This document shows positions 45,682 to 55,862 of a DNA stretch of 64,000 nt, one piece after another. The first letter of the stretch is position 1, and each line of letters starts with the position of its first letter. A program made the translations under genes and the position numbers. A model generated the notes under the pieces. That model was not told the origin of the DNA. It did not search any database and saw only the letters and a program-made list of their open reading frames with translations. Location: the NCBI GenBank assembly GCA_945876565.1, contig CAMCOS010000005.1, positions 1-64,000 on the forward strand, written 5' to 3'. Source of the DNA: Lautropia mirabilis (GTDB lineage: Bacteria > Pseudomonadota > Gammaproteobacteria > Burkholderiales > Burkholderiaceae_B).

Positions 45682-46554
45682 ATGATATCGCCCGCTGATT
45701 CTTCTGCCATCGGTTCTGCACCGATCCCTGCCGCTGCAACCGCTGCAACCGCTGTTCTTGGTTTCGATCGGGTAACGCTAGCGTATGGCGACTTCACCGT
45801 TCTTCATGACCTGTCATTGTCAGTGCGAGCTGGCGAGGTCGTGGCGGTGATGGGGGGATCCGGGTCTGGCAAGACCACGCTGATGCGCGCCGCCACGGGC
45901 CAGCTTGCCATTAAGTCTGGGGAGCTGAAAGCCTTTGGGCACTCGTTGCGGGGGATTGGACGCGTTGAGCTTGAGAAACTGCGTCAGCGCATGGGTGTGC
46001 TGTTTCAGCACGGCGCGCTGTTCACTGATCTAGATGTTTTTGAGAACGTGGCTTTCCCTTTAAGAGAGCATACCCGGCTGACCAACGCTGAAATTGCTCA
46101 AAAGGTGCTTCAGAACCTGGATGCGGTTGGGTTGCGTGCAGCCGCCCATTTAAAGCTAGCAGAGGTCTCTGGTGGCATGGCCAGGCGAGTGGCCTTGGCA
46201 CGTTCGATCGTGCGCGAGCCGCAACTGGTGTTTTATGATGAACCGTTTGCCGGGCTTGATCCCATATCCATGGGAATTGCTGCGCGCCTGATTCGCCGTC
46301 TCTCGGATAAGCTTGGTTGTGCATCGGTTGTGATTACGCACGATGTGCCGGAGTCGTTTGAAATTGCCGACACCGTGTATATCGTTGGTCAGGGGGAGCT
46401 AAAGGCTAGCGGTAGCCCCGCGAGCCTGGCCGAATCGAGTGATCCGTATGTGCGCCAATTTCTGGATGGTGCGCCAGATGGCCCTGTGGCGTTTGACTAT
46501 CCAATGACCCCGGCATTTGAACAATGGTGTCGCTCCAAGGGGGTGCAGCCGTGA
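45682..46554 (+). CDS. mlaF: Phospholipid-trafficking ABC ATPase MlaF
   Basis: 290 residues. Walker A is [13 protein letters not shown], the signature is [14 protein letters not shown] and Walker B leads into [10 protein letters not shown], followed by the His loop ITHDVPES. MlaF powers the inner-membrane complex that moves phospholipids between the membranes through MlaD and MlaC. The first 25 residues are an Ala/Pro-rich addition not essential to the fold. It overlaps the start of mlaE (GTGA). Confidence 0.95.
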   Translation: MISPADSSAIGSAPIPAAATAATAVLGFDRVTLAYGDFTVLHDLSLSVRAGEVVAVMGGSGSGKTTLMRAATGQLAIKSGELKAFGHSLRGIGRVELEKLRQRMGVLFQHGALFTDLDVFENVAFPLREHTRLTNAEIAQKVLQNLDAVGLRAAAHLKLAEVSGGMARRVALARSIVREPQLVFYDEPFAGLDPISMGIAARLIRRLSDKLGCASVVITHDVPESFEIADTVYIVGQGELKASGSPASLAESSDPYVRQFLDGAPDGPVAFDYPMTPAFEQWCRSKGVQP

Positions 46555-47336
46555 GCTTGGTCAGTTTGCTTGGTGTCATTGGAGACTTCACCCGCGGGCA
46601 ATTGGTGGTTCTGGGTCAGTTAGCCAGATTTTTTGTGCTGCTGTTAATGCGAACCGGGGTGCTTTTTAAGCGCCCTCGCCTTGTGATTCAACAGGTGCAC
46701 TTCATTGGCAACTATTCTTTGTTGATCATTGCAGTGTCAGGGCTGTTTGTGGGCTTTGTGCTCGGGCTTCAGGGATATTACACCTTGAATCGCTATGGCT
46801 CAGAAGAAGCCTTGGGCTTGCTAGTTGCCTTGTCGCTGGTTCGTGAGCTTGGACCCGTCATCACGGCACTGTTGTTTGCCGGACGGGCTGGAACATCGCT
46901 GACGGCTGAAATTGGCTTAATGAAGGCAGGTGAGCAGCTTGCCGCCATGGAGGTGATGGCTGTCGACCCGATTCGCCGGGTATTGGCGCCACGATTTCTC
47001 GGGGGCATTATCGCCATGCCCGTCTTGGCGGCAGTATTCTCGATGGTTGGCATTATTGGTGGCTGGATTGTCGGGGTGGTGCTCATTGGCATTGACACCG
47101 GGGCATTTTGGTCGCAAATGCAAGCCGGTGTGGATGTATTTGATGATGTTTTGAATGGTGTCATCAAGAGCGTGGTGTTTGGTGTGGCGGTGACACTGAT
47201 TGCATTGTTTGAGGGCTGGCAGTGCAAACCAACCCCTGAAGGGGTGTCGCGCGCTACCACCCGAACGGTGGTGGCTGGATCTTTGGTCGTTTTAGGACTG
47301 GATTTCGTGCTGACCGCTTTAATGTTTAGCAATTGA
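46551..47336 (+). CDS. mlaE: Phospholipid-trafficking permease MlaE
   Basis: 261 residues from the GTG at 46551, which overlaps the mlaF stop. The MlaE signature is clear: [47 protein letters not shown] and AMEVMAVDP. It has five to six membrane segments. It forms the permease dimer of the Mla ABC complex, partnering MlaF and MlaD, which are encoded on either side. Confidence 0.95.
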   Translation: MSLVSLLGVIGDFTRGQLVVLGQLARFFVLLLMRTGVLFKRPRLVIQQVHFIGNYSLLIIAVSGLFVGFVLGLQGYYTLNRYGSEEALGLLVALSLVRELGPVITALLFAGRAGTSLTAEIGLMKAGEQLAAMEVMAVDPIRRVLAPRFLGGIIAMPVLAAVFSMVGIIGGWIVGVVLIGIDTGAFWSQMQAGVDVFDDVLNGVIKSVVFGVAVTLIALFEGWQCKPTPEGVSRATTRTVVAGSLVVLGLDFVLTALMFSN

Positions 47337-47361
47337 CTCAACTGATTGGGGATCTTTCTTG

Positions 47362-47832
47362 ATGAGTAACCAGAAGATCGATGTATGGGTAGGGCTGTTT
47401 GTGTTGCTTGGTATTTTGGCTGTCGTGTTTTTAGCGATGCGTGCTGGCAACCTAAGTAGTTTTTCGTTCGCCGAAGCTTATTCAGTTCAGGCCAAGTTTG
47501 ACAATATTGGTGGCTTGAAAGTGCGTGCGCCGGTCAAAAGCGCTGGCGTGGTGGTTGGCAGGGTTGCGGATATTCGGTTCGATGACCAGACTTACCAAGC
47601 TGTGGTGACATTTGATCTCGATAAGTCATTTGAGTTTCCGTCCGATACGTCAGCGAGCATTTTGACCTCGGGCCTGCTCGGTGAGCAATACATCGGGCTT
47701 GATGCGGGCGGTGACGATCGCATGCTAGCAGCAGGTGACTCGATTACACTGACACAAAGCGCAGTGGTGCTTGAGCAACTCATTAGCCAGTTCCTGTATG
47801 GAACTGCAGAAAAGGAAGGCGCGGCTCAGTAG
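47362..47832 (+). CDS. mlaD: MCE-domain protein MlaD
   Basis: 156 residues from the ATG at 47362 (a TTG one codon upstream). One N-terminal membrane helix (about residues 8-26) precedes a single MCE domain with NIGGLKVRAPVKSAGVVVG and ILTSGLLGEQYIGLDAGGD. MlaD forms a hexameric ring in the periplasm that accepts lipids from MlaC. The C-terminus is short compared with E. coli MlaD (183 residues). Confidence 0.94.
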   Translation: MSNQKIDVWVGLFVLLGILAVVFLAMRAGNLSSFSFAEAYSVQAKFDNIGGLKVRAPVKSAGVVVGRVADIRFDDQTYQAVVTFDLDKSFEFPSDTSASILTSGLLGEQYIGLDAGGDDRMLAAGDSITLTQSAVVLEQLISQFLYGTAEKEGAAQ

Positions 47833-47853
47833 TGCAGCCGCAAGACATAGCTC

Positions 47854-48639
47854 ATGGCGATAAGGCAAATTAAACGGTTGGTATTGGCGGCTTCGGTGTT
47901 GGTTGTCACCGGCTGCGCGAGCACCCAGGGCCCTGAGAACCCGGCTGACCCTTGGGAGACGATGAACCGCGGCACCTACGCGTTTAACGACGCAGTCGAT
48001 GACGCAATTTTTACGCCGATTGCCGAAGTGTATGCGTTCATTGTCCCTCGCCCTGTGCGTACATGTATTCGCAACATGTACCTCAATATTGGCGAGATTT
48101 GGTCTATGGTTAATAGCAACCTGCAGCAGCGTCACATCGATGCGATCAACACCACGGGTCGGTTTTTGCTGAACACAACGATGGGGCTAGGCGGCTGTAT
48201 TGATGTGGCTAGTATGCAAGGGCAACCACGAATCGACAACGATTTTGGTGTCACCCTCGGTGTTTGGGGCGTTGCGCAAGGACCATACCTGGTGTTGCCT
48301 TTTCTCGGTGCCAGTACGGTCCGCGATGGCGTAGGGACTGGTGTGGACTTCTTTGGGAATCAGTTCGACACCATCGGTCAGATACCGAATGTGCGTTTAC
48401 GCAATTCGCTTTGGGGATTAGAGGTGGTCGTTCGCCGTGAAGCTTTGTTAACGGTATCTGAGACTGTTGACCGCACCGCATTAGACCCCTATAGCTTTAT
48501 CCGCGACGCCTACCTGCAGCGCAGGGCCGCGCTGGTGTCTGGTGCGCCAGATGCTCAGGAGCTACCCGATTACGAAGATTACGCGGATGTCGAGGCAGAT
48601 GAAAAGGCACTTGGCATCAAACCGGAGAAAGATGAATGA
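47854..48639 (+). CDS. mlaA: Outer-membrane lipoprotein MlaA (VacJ)
   Basis: 261 residues. A lipobox VVTGCAS puts the lipidated Cys near residue 21. The MlaA core has PWETMNRGTYAFNDAVDDAIFTP, NMYLNIGEIWSMVNSNLQ and GPYLVLPFLGASTVRDGVG. It extracts mislocalised phospholipids from the outer leaflet of the outer membrane and hands them to MlaC. It lies inside the mla cluster, as in other betaproteobacteria but unlike E. coli where it is separate. Its TGA overlaps the start of mlaC. Confidence 0.95.
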   Translation: MAIRQIKRLVLAASVLVVTGCASTQGPENPADPWETMNRGTYAFNDAVDDAIFTPIAEVYAFIVPRPVRTCIRNMYLNIGEIWSMVNSNLQQRHIDAINTTGRFLLNTTMGLGGCIDVASMQGQPRIDNDFGVTLGVWGVAQGPYLVLPFLGASTVRDGVGTGVDFFGNQFDTIGQIPNVRLRNSLWGLEVVVRREALLTVSETVDRTALDPYSFIRDAYLQRRAALVSGAPDAQELPDYEDYADVEADEKALGIKPEKDE

Positions 48640-49295
48640 ATAAACTGGTCAATCGAGATGGCAACGGGTTTCTGCTGAGTTGGTTGCGTGGTGTGGCTTT
48701 GACCGTTGCCACCTTGATGGTTTGCACGGTCGCCATGGCCAATCCGAACCCTCAGGATGACCCACCCAAATTCGTGCAAGATGTGGCTGACCAATTGCTC
48801 GTGGTTCTCAAGGGTGATCCCGAGGTCAGGAAACAGAATCTCGTGCGCATTAATGAGGTGGTAGAGCAATACATGATGCCCTACATTGATTTTGAGCGCA
48901 CCACCCGGTTGGCGGCCGGAAAGTATTGGCGCGAAGCGACACCGCAGCAGAGGCAGGCGTTATCCGAGGCATTTAAAAACACCCTGATCCGCACCTACAG
49001 TGGTGCTTTGACCAAAATCGACAATGGCACCGACATGGAGGTGTTGCCGTTTCGGGCTGACGGCAATGCCGAGGATGTGGTGGTTCGCTCCAATGTTGTG
49101 CAGAGTAGTAACACGCAGCCGATCAGCGTTGATTACCGGCTGCGTCGAGGGCCTCAGGGCTGGCTGATTTATGACATCAATGTAGAGAATGTCTGGTTGA
49201 TCCAGAACTATCGAAACCAGTTCTCTCAGGAAATCAATCGCTCGGGCATTGATGGCTTGATCGCAGCCTTAAACGAGCGAAACGCACAAAACTAA
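48636..49295 (+). CDS. mlaC: Periplasmic phospholipid carrier MlaC
   Basis: 219 residues with a signal peptide (about residues 1-34, LTVATLMVCTVAMAN) and the MlaC/Ttg2 domain: MMPYIDFERTTRLAAGKYWREATPQQRQALSEAF-type helices and SVDYRLRRGPQGWLIYDINVENVW. It ferries phospholipids across the periplasm. It ends three bases before the next ABC ATPase gene, leaving no room for mlaB. Confidence 0.94.
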   Translation: MNKLVNRDGNGFLLSWLRGVALTVATLMVCTVAMANPNPQDDPPKFVQDVADQLLVVLKGDPEVRKQNLVRINEVVEQYMMPYIDFERTTRLAAGKYWREATPQQRQALSEAFKNTLIRTYSGALTKIDNGTDMEVLPFRADGNAEDVVVRSNVVQSSNTQPISVDYRLRRGPQGWLIYDINVENVWLIQNYRNQFSQEINRSGIDGLIAALNERNAQN

Positions 49296-49297
49296 AA

Positions 49298-50098
49298 ATG
49301 TCATCTGCAGCAATCGAGTTTGATCACATACACAAAATTTACCCGCCACCAGTCAAACATTGGTGGCAGCATTTTTCCAAGTCTGATCCATCTACTGGTT
49401 TTAAAGCGCTCGATGATGTGAGCTTGCGCGTCGAGTACGGTGAGTTTTTTGGGTTGCTTGGTCCCAATGGCGCCGGCAAAACCTCGCTCATCTCGATTTT
49501 GGCGGGGCTGTCCTACGCGAGCCAAGGCCACGCGAGGGTTTGCGGCCACGATGTTGTGGCCGATTTCCGCGCAGCGCGTCGGGCACTGGGTGTGGTGCCA
49601 CAAGAGCTGGTCTACGACCCGTTTTTTACTGTGATGGAGACATTGCGAATCCAGTCTGGCTATTTTGGTTTGCGCAACAATGATGACTGGATTGAGGAGG
49701 TGCTTCACCACCTTGGCTTGTCGGACAAGATACACGCGAACATGAGAGCGCTGTCTGGTGGCATGAAACGTCGTGTGCTGGTGGCGCAGGCGCTGGTGCA
49801 CCGGCCCCCAGTGATTGTGCTCGATGAGCCAACAGCTGGGGTAGATGTCGACTTACGCCGAAGCCTGTGGGCGTTTATCTCGCGGCTCAATAAAGAGGGC
49901 CACACGATTTTGCTGACCACTCACTATCTTGAGGAAGCTCAAGCGCTTTGTAGTCGCATTGCCATGCTTAAGCGTGGTCGCATCATTGCGTTGGACACCA
50001 CGCAGGCCCTGTTGGCGCGCGTTGGTGGCGCCGGCCTTGAAGAGGCGTTTGTGCAAATCATGCGCGAAGGAAACCAGAATTCGGTGCAAATGCCATGA
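49298..50098 (+). CDS. ABC-2 type exporter ATP-binding protein (YadG-like)
   Basis: 266 residues. Walker A is GPNGAGKTSLISILAG, the signature LSGGMKRRVLVAQALV, Walker B IVLDEPTAGVDVD and the His loop TTHYLEEA. It pairs with the permease that overlaps its 3' end (ATGA). Close homologues are E. coli YadG and partners placed between mlaC and bolA in Burkholderiales. The substrate is unknown; envelope lipid or polysaccharide export is a guess from context. Confidence 0.93.
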   Translation: MSSAAIEFDHIHKIYPPPVKHWWQHFSKSDPSTGFKALDDVSLRVEYGEFFGLLGPNGAGKTSLISILAGLSYASQGHARVCGHDVVADFRAARRALGVVPQELVYDPFFTVMETLRIQSGYFGLRNNDDWIEEVLHHLGLSDKIHANMRALSGGMKRRVLVAQALVHRPPVIVLDEPTAGVDVDLRRSLWAFISRLNKEGHTILLTTHYLEEAQALCSRIAMLKRGRIIALDTTQALLARVGGAGLEEAFVQIMREGNQNSVQMP

Positions 50099-50889
50099 GT
50101 CAGCCAACCACCTCGACCCAGCCTGTGTCGGCGCGATCCGGCTTCTATACCCTGCTCTACAAGGAGTTGCTCAGATTCTGGCGGGTGGCGTTCCAGACAA
50201 TTGCCGCACCGGTGATGACCGCTTTGCTTTATCTAATTGTTTTTGCTCAGGTGTTGCAAGACCGAGTCAAGATCTATGATGCCATCCCTTATACCGAGTT
50301 TCTGATTCCGGGCTTAATGATGATGAGCATGCTGCAAAACGCATTTGCCAATCCTTCATCGTCGCTGATTCAAAGTCGTGTGACCGGCAATTTGGTGTTT
50401 GTGTTGTTGACACCGATATCTACCCGCGAGTTTTTTGCAGCCTATGTTCTGGCCGCCGTCGTTCGCGGACTAGCGGTTGGTTTGACGGTTTGGCTGGTGT
50501 CCCTATTATTTGTTCCGATCGCGGTAACTGCGCTGATTTGGGTGCTGGCCTTTGGGGTGCTGGGTAGCGCAACATTGGGTATTCTTGGCCTGATCGCTGG
50601 CTTGTGGTCCGAGAAATTTGATCAAATGGCTGCTTTTCAAAACTTTTTAATCATGCCGTTGACGTTTTTGTCTGGCGTGTTTTACTCGGTCCATAGCTTG
50701 CCGCCGTTTTGGCAAACTGCGTCGCATTGGAATCCAATTTTCTATACCATTGACGGTTTTCGTTATGGTTTTTTTGGGGTTTCTGACAGCTCACCTTGGT
50801 TGAGTTTGGCGGTAGTGTCAGGATTCTTCGTTGGTTTGACAGCGATTGCAATACGGCTGCTAGATAGTGGCTACAAACTTCGAACTTAA
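50095..50889 (+). CDS. ABC-2 type exporter permease (YadH-like)
   Basis: 264 residues with six membrane segments of the ABC2_membrane family: GLMMMSMLQNAFANPSSSLIQ, LLTPISTREFFAAYVLAAVVRG and FLIMPLTFLSGVFYSVHSLPPFW. It forms the membrane part for the ATPase encoded upstream, whose stop it overlaps. Substrate unknown. Confidence 0.93.
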   Translation: MSQPTTSTQPVSARSGFYTLLYKELLRFWRVAFQTIAAPVMTALLYLIVFAQVLQDRVKIYDAIPYTEFLIPGLMMMSMLQNAFANPSSSLIQSRVTGNLVFVLLTPISTREFFAAYVLAAVVRGLAVGLTVWLVSLLFVPIAVTALIWVLAFGVLGSATLGILGLIAGLWSEKFDQMAAFQNFLIMPLTFLSGVFYSVHSLPPFWQTASHWNPIFYTIDGFRYGFFGVSDSSPWLSLAVVSGFFVGLTAIAIRLLDSGYKLRT

Positions 50890-50910
50890 GACTTAACTGA
50901 GGTAATAAGG

Positions 50911-51153
50911 ATGTTGCCAACACCTGAGGACATCGAAAAGTACATTGGGGCGGGGCTTGCCTGTGAGCATCTAAAAGTCACGGGCGATGGTGCGCATTTT
51001 GAGGCGGTGATCGTCAGCCCTGCTTTTGTGGGTAAGCGCCTGATTGCGCGCCATCAATTGGTTTATGCCGCCTTGGGCGACCGAATGCGCCACGAAATCC
51101 ATGCGCTATCCATGAAGACATTGACCCCTGAAGAGTTTAGGGCTCAGACTTAA
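50911..51153 (+). CDS. BolA-family protein (IbaG-like)
   Basis: 80 residues matching the BolA/IbaG fold: [35 protein letters not shown] and [21 protein letters not shown]. BolA proteins bind [2Fe-2S] clusters together with monothiol glutaredoxins; IbaG sits beside murA in many proteobacteria, as here. The stop overlaps the murA start by one base (TAATG). Confidence 0.92.
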   Translation: MLPTPEDIEKYIGAGLACEHLKVTGDGAHFEAVIVSPAFVGKRLIARHQLVYAALGDRMRHEIHALSMKTLTPEEFRAQT

Positions 51154-52421
51154 TGGACCGTTTGCGCATCATCGGAGGCAAGCCGCTCGCTGGCGAGGTG
51201 GGGATTTCAGGCGCCAAGAATGCGGCCTTGCCCATACTTTGCGCGGCGCTGTTAAGTGGCGATACGGTCTCGCTTTCTAATGTGCCACGACTAAAGGACG
51301 TGGATACTGCGCTTAGCTTATTGCAGCGTCTAGGTGTGACGGTCAAACGCGATACTCATGAAGCAGTTGAGTTATCTGCCAACAAGCTTGATTCGCTTGA
51401 AGCGCCCTACGAACTGGTCAAGACCATGCGGGCATCGATTTTGGTGCTTGGACCTTTGGTGGCCCGCTTTGGACAAGCGCGCGTGAGTTTGCCGGGCGGC
51501 TGTGCCATTGGTCAGCGACCGGTGGATCAGCACATCCGGGGTCTACAAGTGCTCGGCGCTGAGATCACGATTGAGCACGGCTACGTCGTAGCGAAGGCCA
51601 AGCGCTTAAAAGGTGCGGTGATCCGCACCGACATGGTGACGGTGACTGGCACGGAGAACTTGTTGATGGCGGCCGTGCTCGCCGAAGGAACCACTGTTCT
51701 GGAGAACGCGGCGCGTGAGCCTGAAGTTGTGGATTTGGCGCATCTTCTCATTAAGATGGGCGCAAAAATTACTGGGCATGGCACGGATCGTATCGTGATC
51801 GAAGGGGTTGAGCGGCTGCATGGCGCCGAGCACGAGGTTATGCCAGACCGCATTGAGGCGGGCAGCTTCCTGTGTGCCGTGGGGGCTAGTGGCGGCCACA
51901 TCAGGCTGCTGAATGCGGCGCCCGCTACAATGGGTGCCACGTTAAGTAAGCTAAGCGAAGCTGGCTTGGCACTACAGGTTGGTGATAACTGGATTGAGGC
52001 GTCGATGCAGGGTCGGCCCAAAGCGGTGGATATCCGAACGCATGAGTACCCGGGCTTTGCCACCGACATGCAAGCACAGTTCATGGCGTTAAATACGGTG
52101 GCTGAAGGCACTTCGATTGTGGTGGAGACGATTTTTGAGAATCGGTTTATGCACGTCCAAGAGCTCATTCGTTTGGGCGCAGACATCGAAACGGACGGTC
52201 ACACGGCGGTGGTGCGCGGCGTTGGATCCTTGTCTGGTGCAACGGTCATGGCCACCGATTTGCGGGCTTCTGCCAGTTTGGTAATTGCCGGATTGAAGGC
52301 CGAAGGTGAAACGTTCATCGAACGCATCTATCATCTGGACCGTGGCTACACCAACATGGAAATTAAATTACGGCAGCTTGGTGCTCAGATTGAGCGACTG
52401 TCATCGCGGAGTCAGGCATGA
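51153..52421 (+). CDS. murA: UDP-N-acetylglucosamine 1-carboxyvinyltransferase MurA
   Basis: 422 residues of two inverse alpha/beta domains. Key residues are K22-region [13 protein letters not shown] and the catalytic Cys in [17 protein letters not shown], the fosfomycin-sensitive form. It adds enolpyruvate from PEP to UDP-GlcNAc, the first step of peptidoglycan synthesis. UDP-GlcNAc comes from GlmU, encoded about 28 kb away in this window. Its TGA overlaps the hisG ATG. Confidence 0.97.
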   Translation: MDRLRIIGGKPLAGEVGISGAKNAALPILCAALLSGDTVSLSNVPRLKDVDTALSLLQRLGVTVKRDTHEAVELSANKLDSLEAPYELVKTMRASILVLGPLVARFGQARVSLPGGCAIGQRPVDQHIRGLQVLGAEITIEHGYVVAKAKRLKGAVIRTDMVTVTGTENLLMAAVLAEGTTVLENAAREPEVVDLAHLLIKMGAKITGHGTDRIVIEGVERLHGAEHEVMPDRIEAGSFLCAVGASGGHIRLLNAAPATMGATLSKLSEAGLALQVGDNWIEASMQGRPKAVDIRTHEYPGFATDMQAQFMALNTVAEGTSIVVETIFENRFMHVQELIRLGADIETDGHTAVVRGVGSLSGATVMATDLRASASLVIAGLKAEGETFIERIYHLDRGYTNMEIKLRQLGAQIERLSSRSQA

Positions 52422-53080
52422 GTGAATTGTCCGGCAGGCCAGTTACCCTCGCTTTATCCAAAGGAAGAATATTTGACGAGACATTGCCGTTGCTCAAGGC
52501 CGCCGGCATTGAAGTCTCCGAGGATCCGGAGAAGTCTCGCAAGTTGATTATTGGCACCAGTCGTCCAGATGTGCGCTTGATTATTGTGCGGGCCTCGGAT
52601 GTACCGACTTATGTTGAGTATGGTGCAGCAGATTTGGGTATCGCGGGCAAGGATGTGCTGATCGAGCATGCTGCGACGCATCCAGGTGCGCTCTATCAAC
52701 CCATTGATTTGCGAATCGCCAGGTGCAAGTTGTGCGTGGCAGTGCCACGCGGGTTTGATTATGAAGCAGCGGTACGTCAGGGTGCTCGCCTGCGGGTGGC
52801 CACCAAGTACCTGTCAGCAGCCAGAGCGCATTTTGCTCGCAAGGGGGTCTATGTTGACCTCATCAAGCTGTATGGCTCGATGGAACTTGCACCCTTGATT
52901 GGTCTGGCTGACGCCATTGTGGACCTCGTTTCTACGGGCAACACGCTAAAGGCCAATGACTTGGTTGCCGTAGAAGACATCATGCCGATATCGTCGCGCC
53001 TCATTGTGAACCGAGCGGCTTTAAAGACTTGTCAAGGCCAATTACAGCCAATCATTGATGCTTTTGAGCAGGCGATTTGA
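52418..53080 (+). CDS. hisG: ATP phosphoribosyltransferase catalytic subunit, short form HisG
   Basis: 220 residues. The type-I periplasmic-binding-like fold has [32 protein letters not shown] and the PRPP loop [13 protein letters not shown]. The length shows the short HisG-S form, which lacks the C-terminal regulatory domain and needs HisZ; hisZ is not in the window. It catalyses the first step of histidine synthesis and overlaps murA (ATGA). Confidence 0.96.
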   Translation: MSELSGRPVTLALSKGRIFDETLPLLKAAGIEVSEDPEKSRKLIIGTSRPDVRLIIVRASDVPTYVEYGAADLGIAGKDVLIEHAATHPGALYQPIDLRIARCKLCVAVPRGFDYEAAVRQGARLRVATKYLSAARAHFARKGVYVDLIKLYGSMELAPLIGLADAIVDLVSTGNTLKANDLVAVEDIMPISSRLIVNRAALKTCQGQLQPIIDAFEQAI

Positions 53081-53172
53081 AATCCCTGCTAAGCTTGGTA
53101 CAAGAGCGCATTACACCGCAATACTCACAACAGACGAAATAAAGTTTAATTTTTCAATACCGAGTCTGCCCC

Positions 53173-54471
53173 ATGGCTGCTATCACCCGCCTAAATTCGC
53201 AAGACCCAGAGTTTGCCGACAAGTTAACCGCACTGCTGCATGTGGATGCTGCGGAAGACCTCGCCATCGAATCGGCAACTGCAGATATCTTGCACGCCAT
53301 TCGTAAAGAGGGCGATCACGCACTGCTGCGCTATACCCAACAGTTTGATCGTGTGTCGGCTCAGCGTGTTGCTGAGCTTGAAATAAGCCGTGATGTCTGT
53401 CTGACGGCGCTTGACGCTTTGCCTTCCGAGCAGCGCCATGCACTTGAGGCCGCGGCCGATCGTATTCGTCAGTACCACGAACGACAAAAGCAAGGCAGCT
53501 GGACGTTTACCGAGGCCAATGGCACGGTGCTGGGGCAACAGATCACGCCGCTGGACCGAGTTGGCCTTTACGTGCCAGGTGGCAAGGCGTCTTATCCATC
53601 ATCTGTCTTGATGAATGTCATTCCTGCCAAAGTGGCTGGGGTCACAGAAGTCATCATGGTCACACCGACCCCGAATGGTCAGCGAAACGCCATGGTTTTG
53701 GCGGCTGCGGCCATTGGCGGCGTGGATCGCGTGTTTGCGATTGGCGGGGCTCAAGCGGTGGGTGCGCTGGCATATGGCACTGAGACGATTGACGCGGTTG
53801 ACAAAATTGTTGGCCCTGGCAATGCCTACGTGGCGAGTGCCAAGCGTCGGGTTTTTGGCACGGTTGGCATTGACATGATCGCAGGCCCAAGCGAAATCCT
53901 GGTGATCTGTGACGGTCACACCCCCGCGGACTGGATTGCAATGGACCTGTTTTCTCAGGCTGAACACGATGAGCTGGCACAAGCGATTTTGCTTTGTCCC
54001 GATGCTGGCTTTATCGACGAAGTTCAAAGCGCAATCGACCGCTTGTTGCCCACCATGCCGCGCAGTGAGATTATTTCCACAAGTCTTAAGAACCGTGGGG
54101 CGTTGATCTTGGTGGCATCGCTCGATGAGGCTTGCGAGATCAGTAACCGGATTGCGCCTGAGCACCTCGAGGTGTCCGTAGAGGATCCCAAGTCACTGCT
54201 GCCTAGGCTGCGACATGCCGGAGCGATTTTCATGGGTCGCCACAGCTCGGAGTCACTTGGCGACTACTGTGCCGGGCCCAATCACGTGTTACCGACTGCA
54301 GGCACGGCGAGGTTTTCTTCGCCGCTTGGTGTCTATGATTTTCAGAAGCGTTCGAGCATTATTGATGTGTCGGCGGCGGGTGCAATCGAACTTGGCCATA
54401 TTGCGCGCGTGTTGGCCGAAGGCGAAGGACTACCGGCGCATGCACAAAGCGCCACCTACCGGATTGGCTGA
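53173..54471 (+). CDS. hisD: Histidinol dehydrogenase HisD
   Basis: 432 residues. Zn-site and NAD regions appear in [46 protein letters not shown] (metal Gln/His) and APEHLEV with C-terminal [20 protein letters not shown]. It performs the last two oxidations, L-histidinol to histidine. It starts 92 bases after hisG, the largest internal gap of the operon besides the one after hisD. Confidence 0.97.
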   Translation: MAAITRLNSQDPEFADKLTALLHVDAAEDLAIESATADILHAIRKEGDHALLRYTQQFDRVSAQRVAELEISRDVCLTALDALPSEQRHALEAAADRIRQYHERQKQGSWTFTEANGTVLGQQITPLDRVGLYVPGGKASYPSSVLMNVIPAKVAGVTEVIMVTPTPNGQRNAMVLAAAAIGGVDRVFAIGGAQAVGALAYGTETIDAVDKIVGPGNAYVASAKRRVFGTVGIDMIAGPSEILVICDGHTPADWIAMDLFSQAEHDELAQAILLCPDAGFIDEVQSAIDRLLPTMPRSEIISTSLKNRGALILVASLDEACEISNRIAPEHLEVSVEDPKSLLPRLRHAGAIFMGRHSSESLGDYCAGPNHVLPTAGTARFSSPLGVYDFQKRSSIIDVSAAGAIELGHIARVLAEGEGLPAHAQSATYRIG

Positions 54472-54566
54472 CGTTTGCCAGAGAATGACAGTTTTATGGC
54501 ACAGAGCCGCTTACAATGTTGTTTTATGTGACTGCTTGGCAGTCTTAATTCAGTTCGATTAATCTT

Positions 54567-55154
54567 ATGCGAACCGCTGAAATTATCCGTGATACCAAAG
54601 AGACTCAGATTCGGGTCGCGCTAAACCTAGATGGCACTGGCAAACAGAGCATCGACACGGGCGTGCCGTTTCTGGATCACATGCTCGACCAGATCGCCCG
54701 CCATGGCCTGATTGACCTCGACATTAAAGCCACGGGCGACTTACACGTTGATGATCACCACACCGTTGAAGATGTGGGTATCACGATCGGACAGGCCTTG
54801 GCAAAGGCGCTTGGCGATAAAGCCGGTATTCGGCGTTATGGTCATAGCTATGTGCCGCTTGATGAGGCGTTATCACGCGTGGTGATCGATTTGTCGGGCC
54901 GTCCGGGATTGATTTTTGAGGTGCCGTATACTCGCGCCCGGGTTGGTAGCTTTGATGTCGACCTTTCGAGGGAGTTTTTCCAAGGACTGGTTAATCACGC
55001 TTGGATGACTTTGCACATTGATAACCTGCGGGGCATCAATGCGCACCATCAGTGTGAAACCGTGTTCAAAGCATTTGGTCGCGCCTTGCGCATGGCAATC
55101 GAGACCGACTCGCGCCAAGCTGGCACCATTCCCTCGACCAAGGGCGTTCTCTAA
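54567..55154 (+). CDS. hisB: Imidazoleglycerol-phosphate dehydratase HisB
   Basis: 195 residues, monofunctional IGPD without the phosphatase domain seen in enteric HisB. Metal-binding histidine motifs are [27 protein letters not shown] and [14 protein letters not shown]. Dehydrates imidazole glycerol phosphate. It follows hisD after a 95-base gap where hisC would be expected in many Burkholderiales. Confidence 0.97.
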   Translation: MRTAEIIRDTKETQIRVALNLDGTGKQSIDTGVPFLDHMLDQIARHGLIDLDIKATGDLHVDDHHTVEDVGITIGQALAKALGDKAGIRRYGHSYVPLDEALSRVVIDLSGRPGLIFEVPYTRARVGSFDVDLSREFFQGLVNHAWMTLHIDNLRGINAHHQCETVFKAFGRALRMAIETDSRQAGTIPSTKGVL

Positions 55155-55192
55155 GCCGACAGGCTAGCGCCATGCCCGGAAACTAGACCAGC

Positions 55193-55834
55193 ATGAAATG
55201 TATTGCAATTGTCGAGTACGGTATGGGTAACTACCATTCGGTTGAGAGAGCTTTGAGACATGCCGCACCGGACGCAGACATCCGTTTGACCGGTGATGCT
55301 AGCGAAATTCTTCAGGCTGATCGGGTGGTTTTACCGGGCCAAGGCGCCATGGGTGACTGCATGCGAACGCTCAGGCAAGCTGGGTTGCAGGAAGTGATGC
55401 TTGAAGTGGCTCGCACCAAGCCCTTGCTGGGTGTGTGCGTCGGTGAGCAAATGTTGTTCGAGCAAAGCGAAGAAGGTCCGACCCAGTGTCTGGGCCTCTT
55501 GTCCGGTGCAGTTAAGCGCTTTAGCGGTCCTGCCTTTGACCATACGAGCAACCATCACCGTTTAAAGATTCCGCACATGGGCTGGAATCCCGTGAGGCAA
55601 ACTCAATATCACCCGCTCTGGGCAGGCATTGCGAACCTCACTCCATTTTATTTCGTCCACAGTTACCATGTCGTCGCTTCAGACCCGCGCGTGGTGGTTG
55701 GGCAGGCTGATTACGGCTACCCATTTACTTGCGCGGTGGCTCGTGACAATATCTTTGCTGTGCAGTTTCACCCAGAAAAGAGTGCGCAAGACGGTTTACG
55801 GCTTTATCGTAATTTTGTAGATTGGAACCCTTAA
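55193..55834 (+). CDS. hisH: Imidazole glycerol phosphate synthase amidotransferase subunit HisH
   Basis: 213 residues of the class-I glutamine amidotransferase fold. The nucleophile elbow is [11 protein letters not shown] with the catalytic Cys, and the His/Glu pair lies in AVQFHPEKS. HisH releases ammonia from glutamine and channels it to HisF. It starts with [13 protein letters not shown], typical of the family. Confidence 0.96.
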   Translation: MKCIAIVEYGMGNYHSVERALRHAAPDADIRLTGDASEILQADRVVLPGQGAMGDCMRTLRQAGLQEVMLEVARTKPLLGVCVGEQMLFEQSEEGPTQCLGLLSGAVKRFSGPAFDHTSNHHRLKIPHMGWNPVRQTQYHPLWAGIANLTPFYFVHSYHVVASDPRVVVGQADYGYPFTCAVARDNIFAVQFHPEKSAQDGLRLYRNFVDWNP

Positions 55835-55862
55835 CACACAACCGCTGATTCATTACTTTGCC

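Noticed and set aside
45724..45750. Short tandem repeat near the mlaF start
   Set aside because: Two to three copies of a nine-base unit encode an Ala/Thr-rich N-terminal extension; since nine is a multiple of three, changes would not shift the frame, so phase variation is unlikely.
46793..47341. 182-residue minus-strand frame inside mlaE
   Set aside because: It is a mirror of a hydrophobic membrane gene, with Thr/Pro/Asn-rich content and no start signal.
51581..52186. 201-residue minus-strand frame inside murA
   Set aside because: It is a shadow of murA; the residues are low-complexity Ser/Ala/Pro-rich with no recognisable domain.
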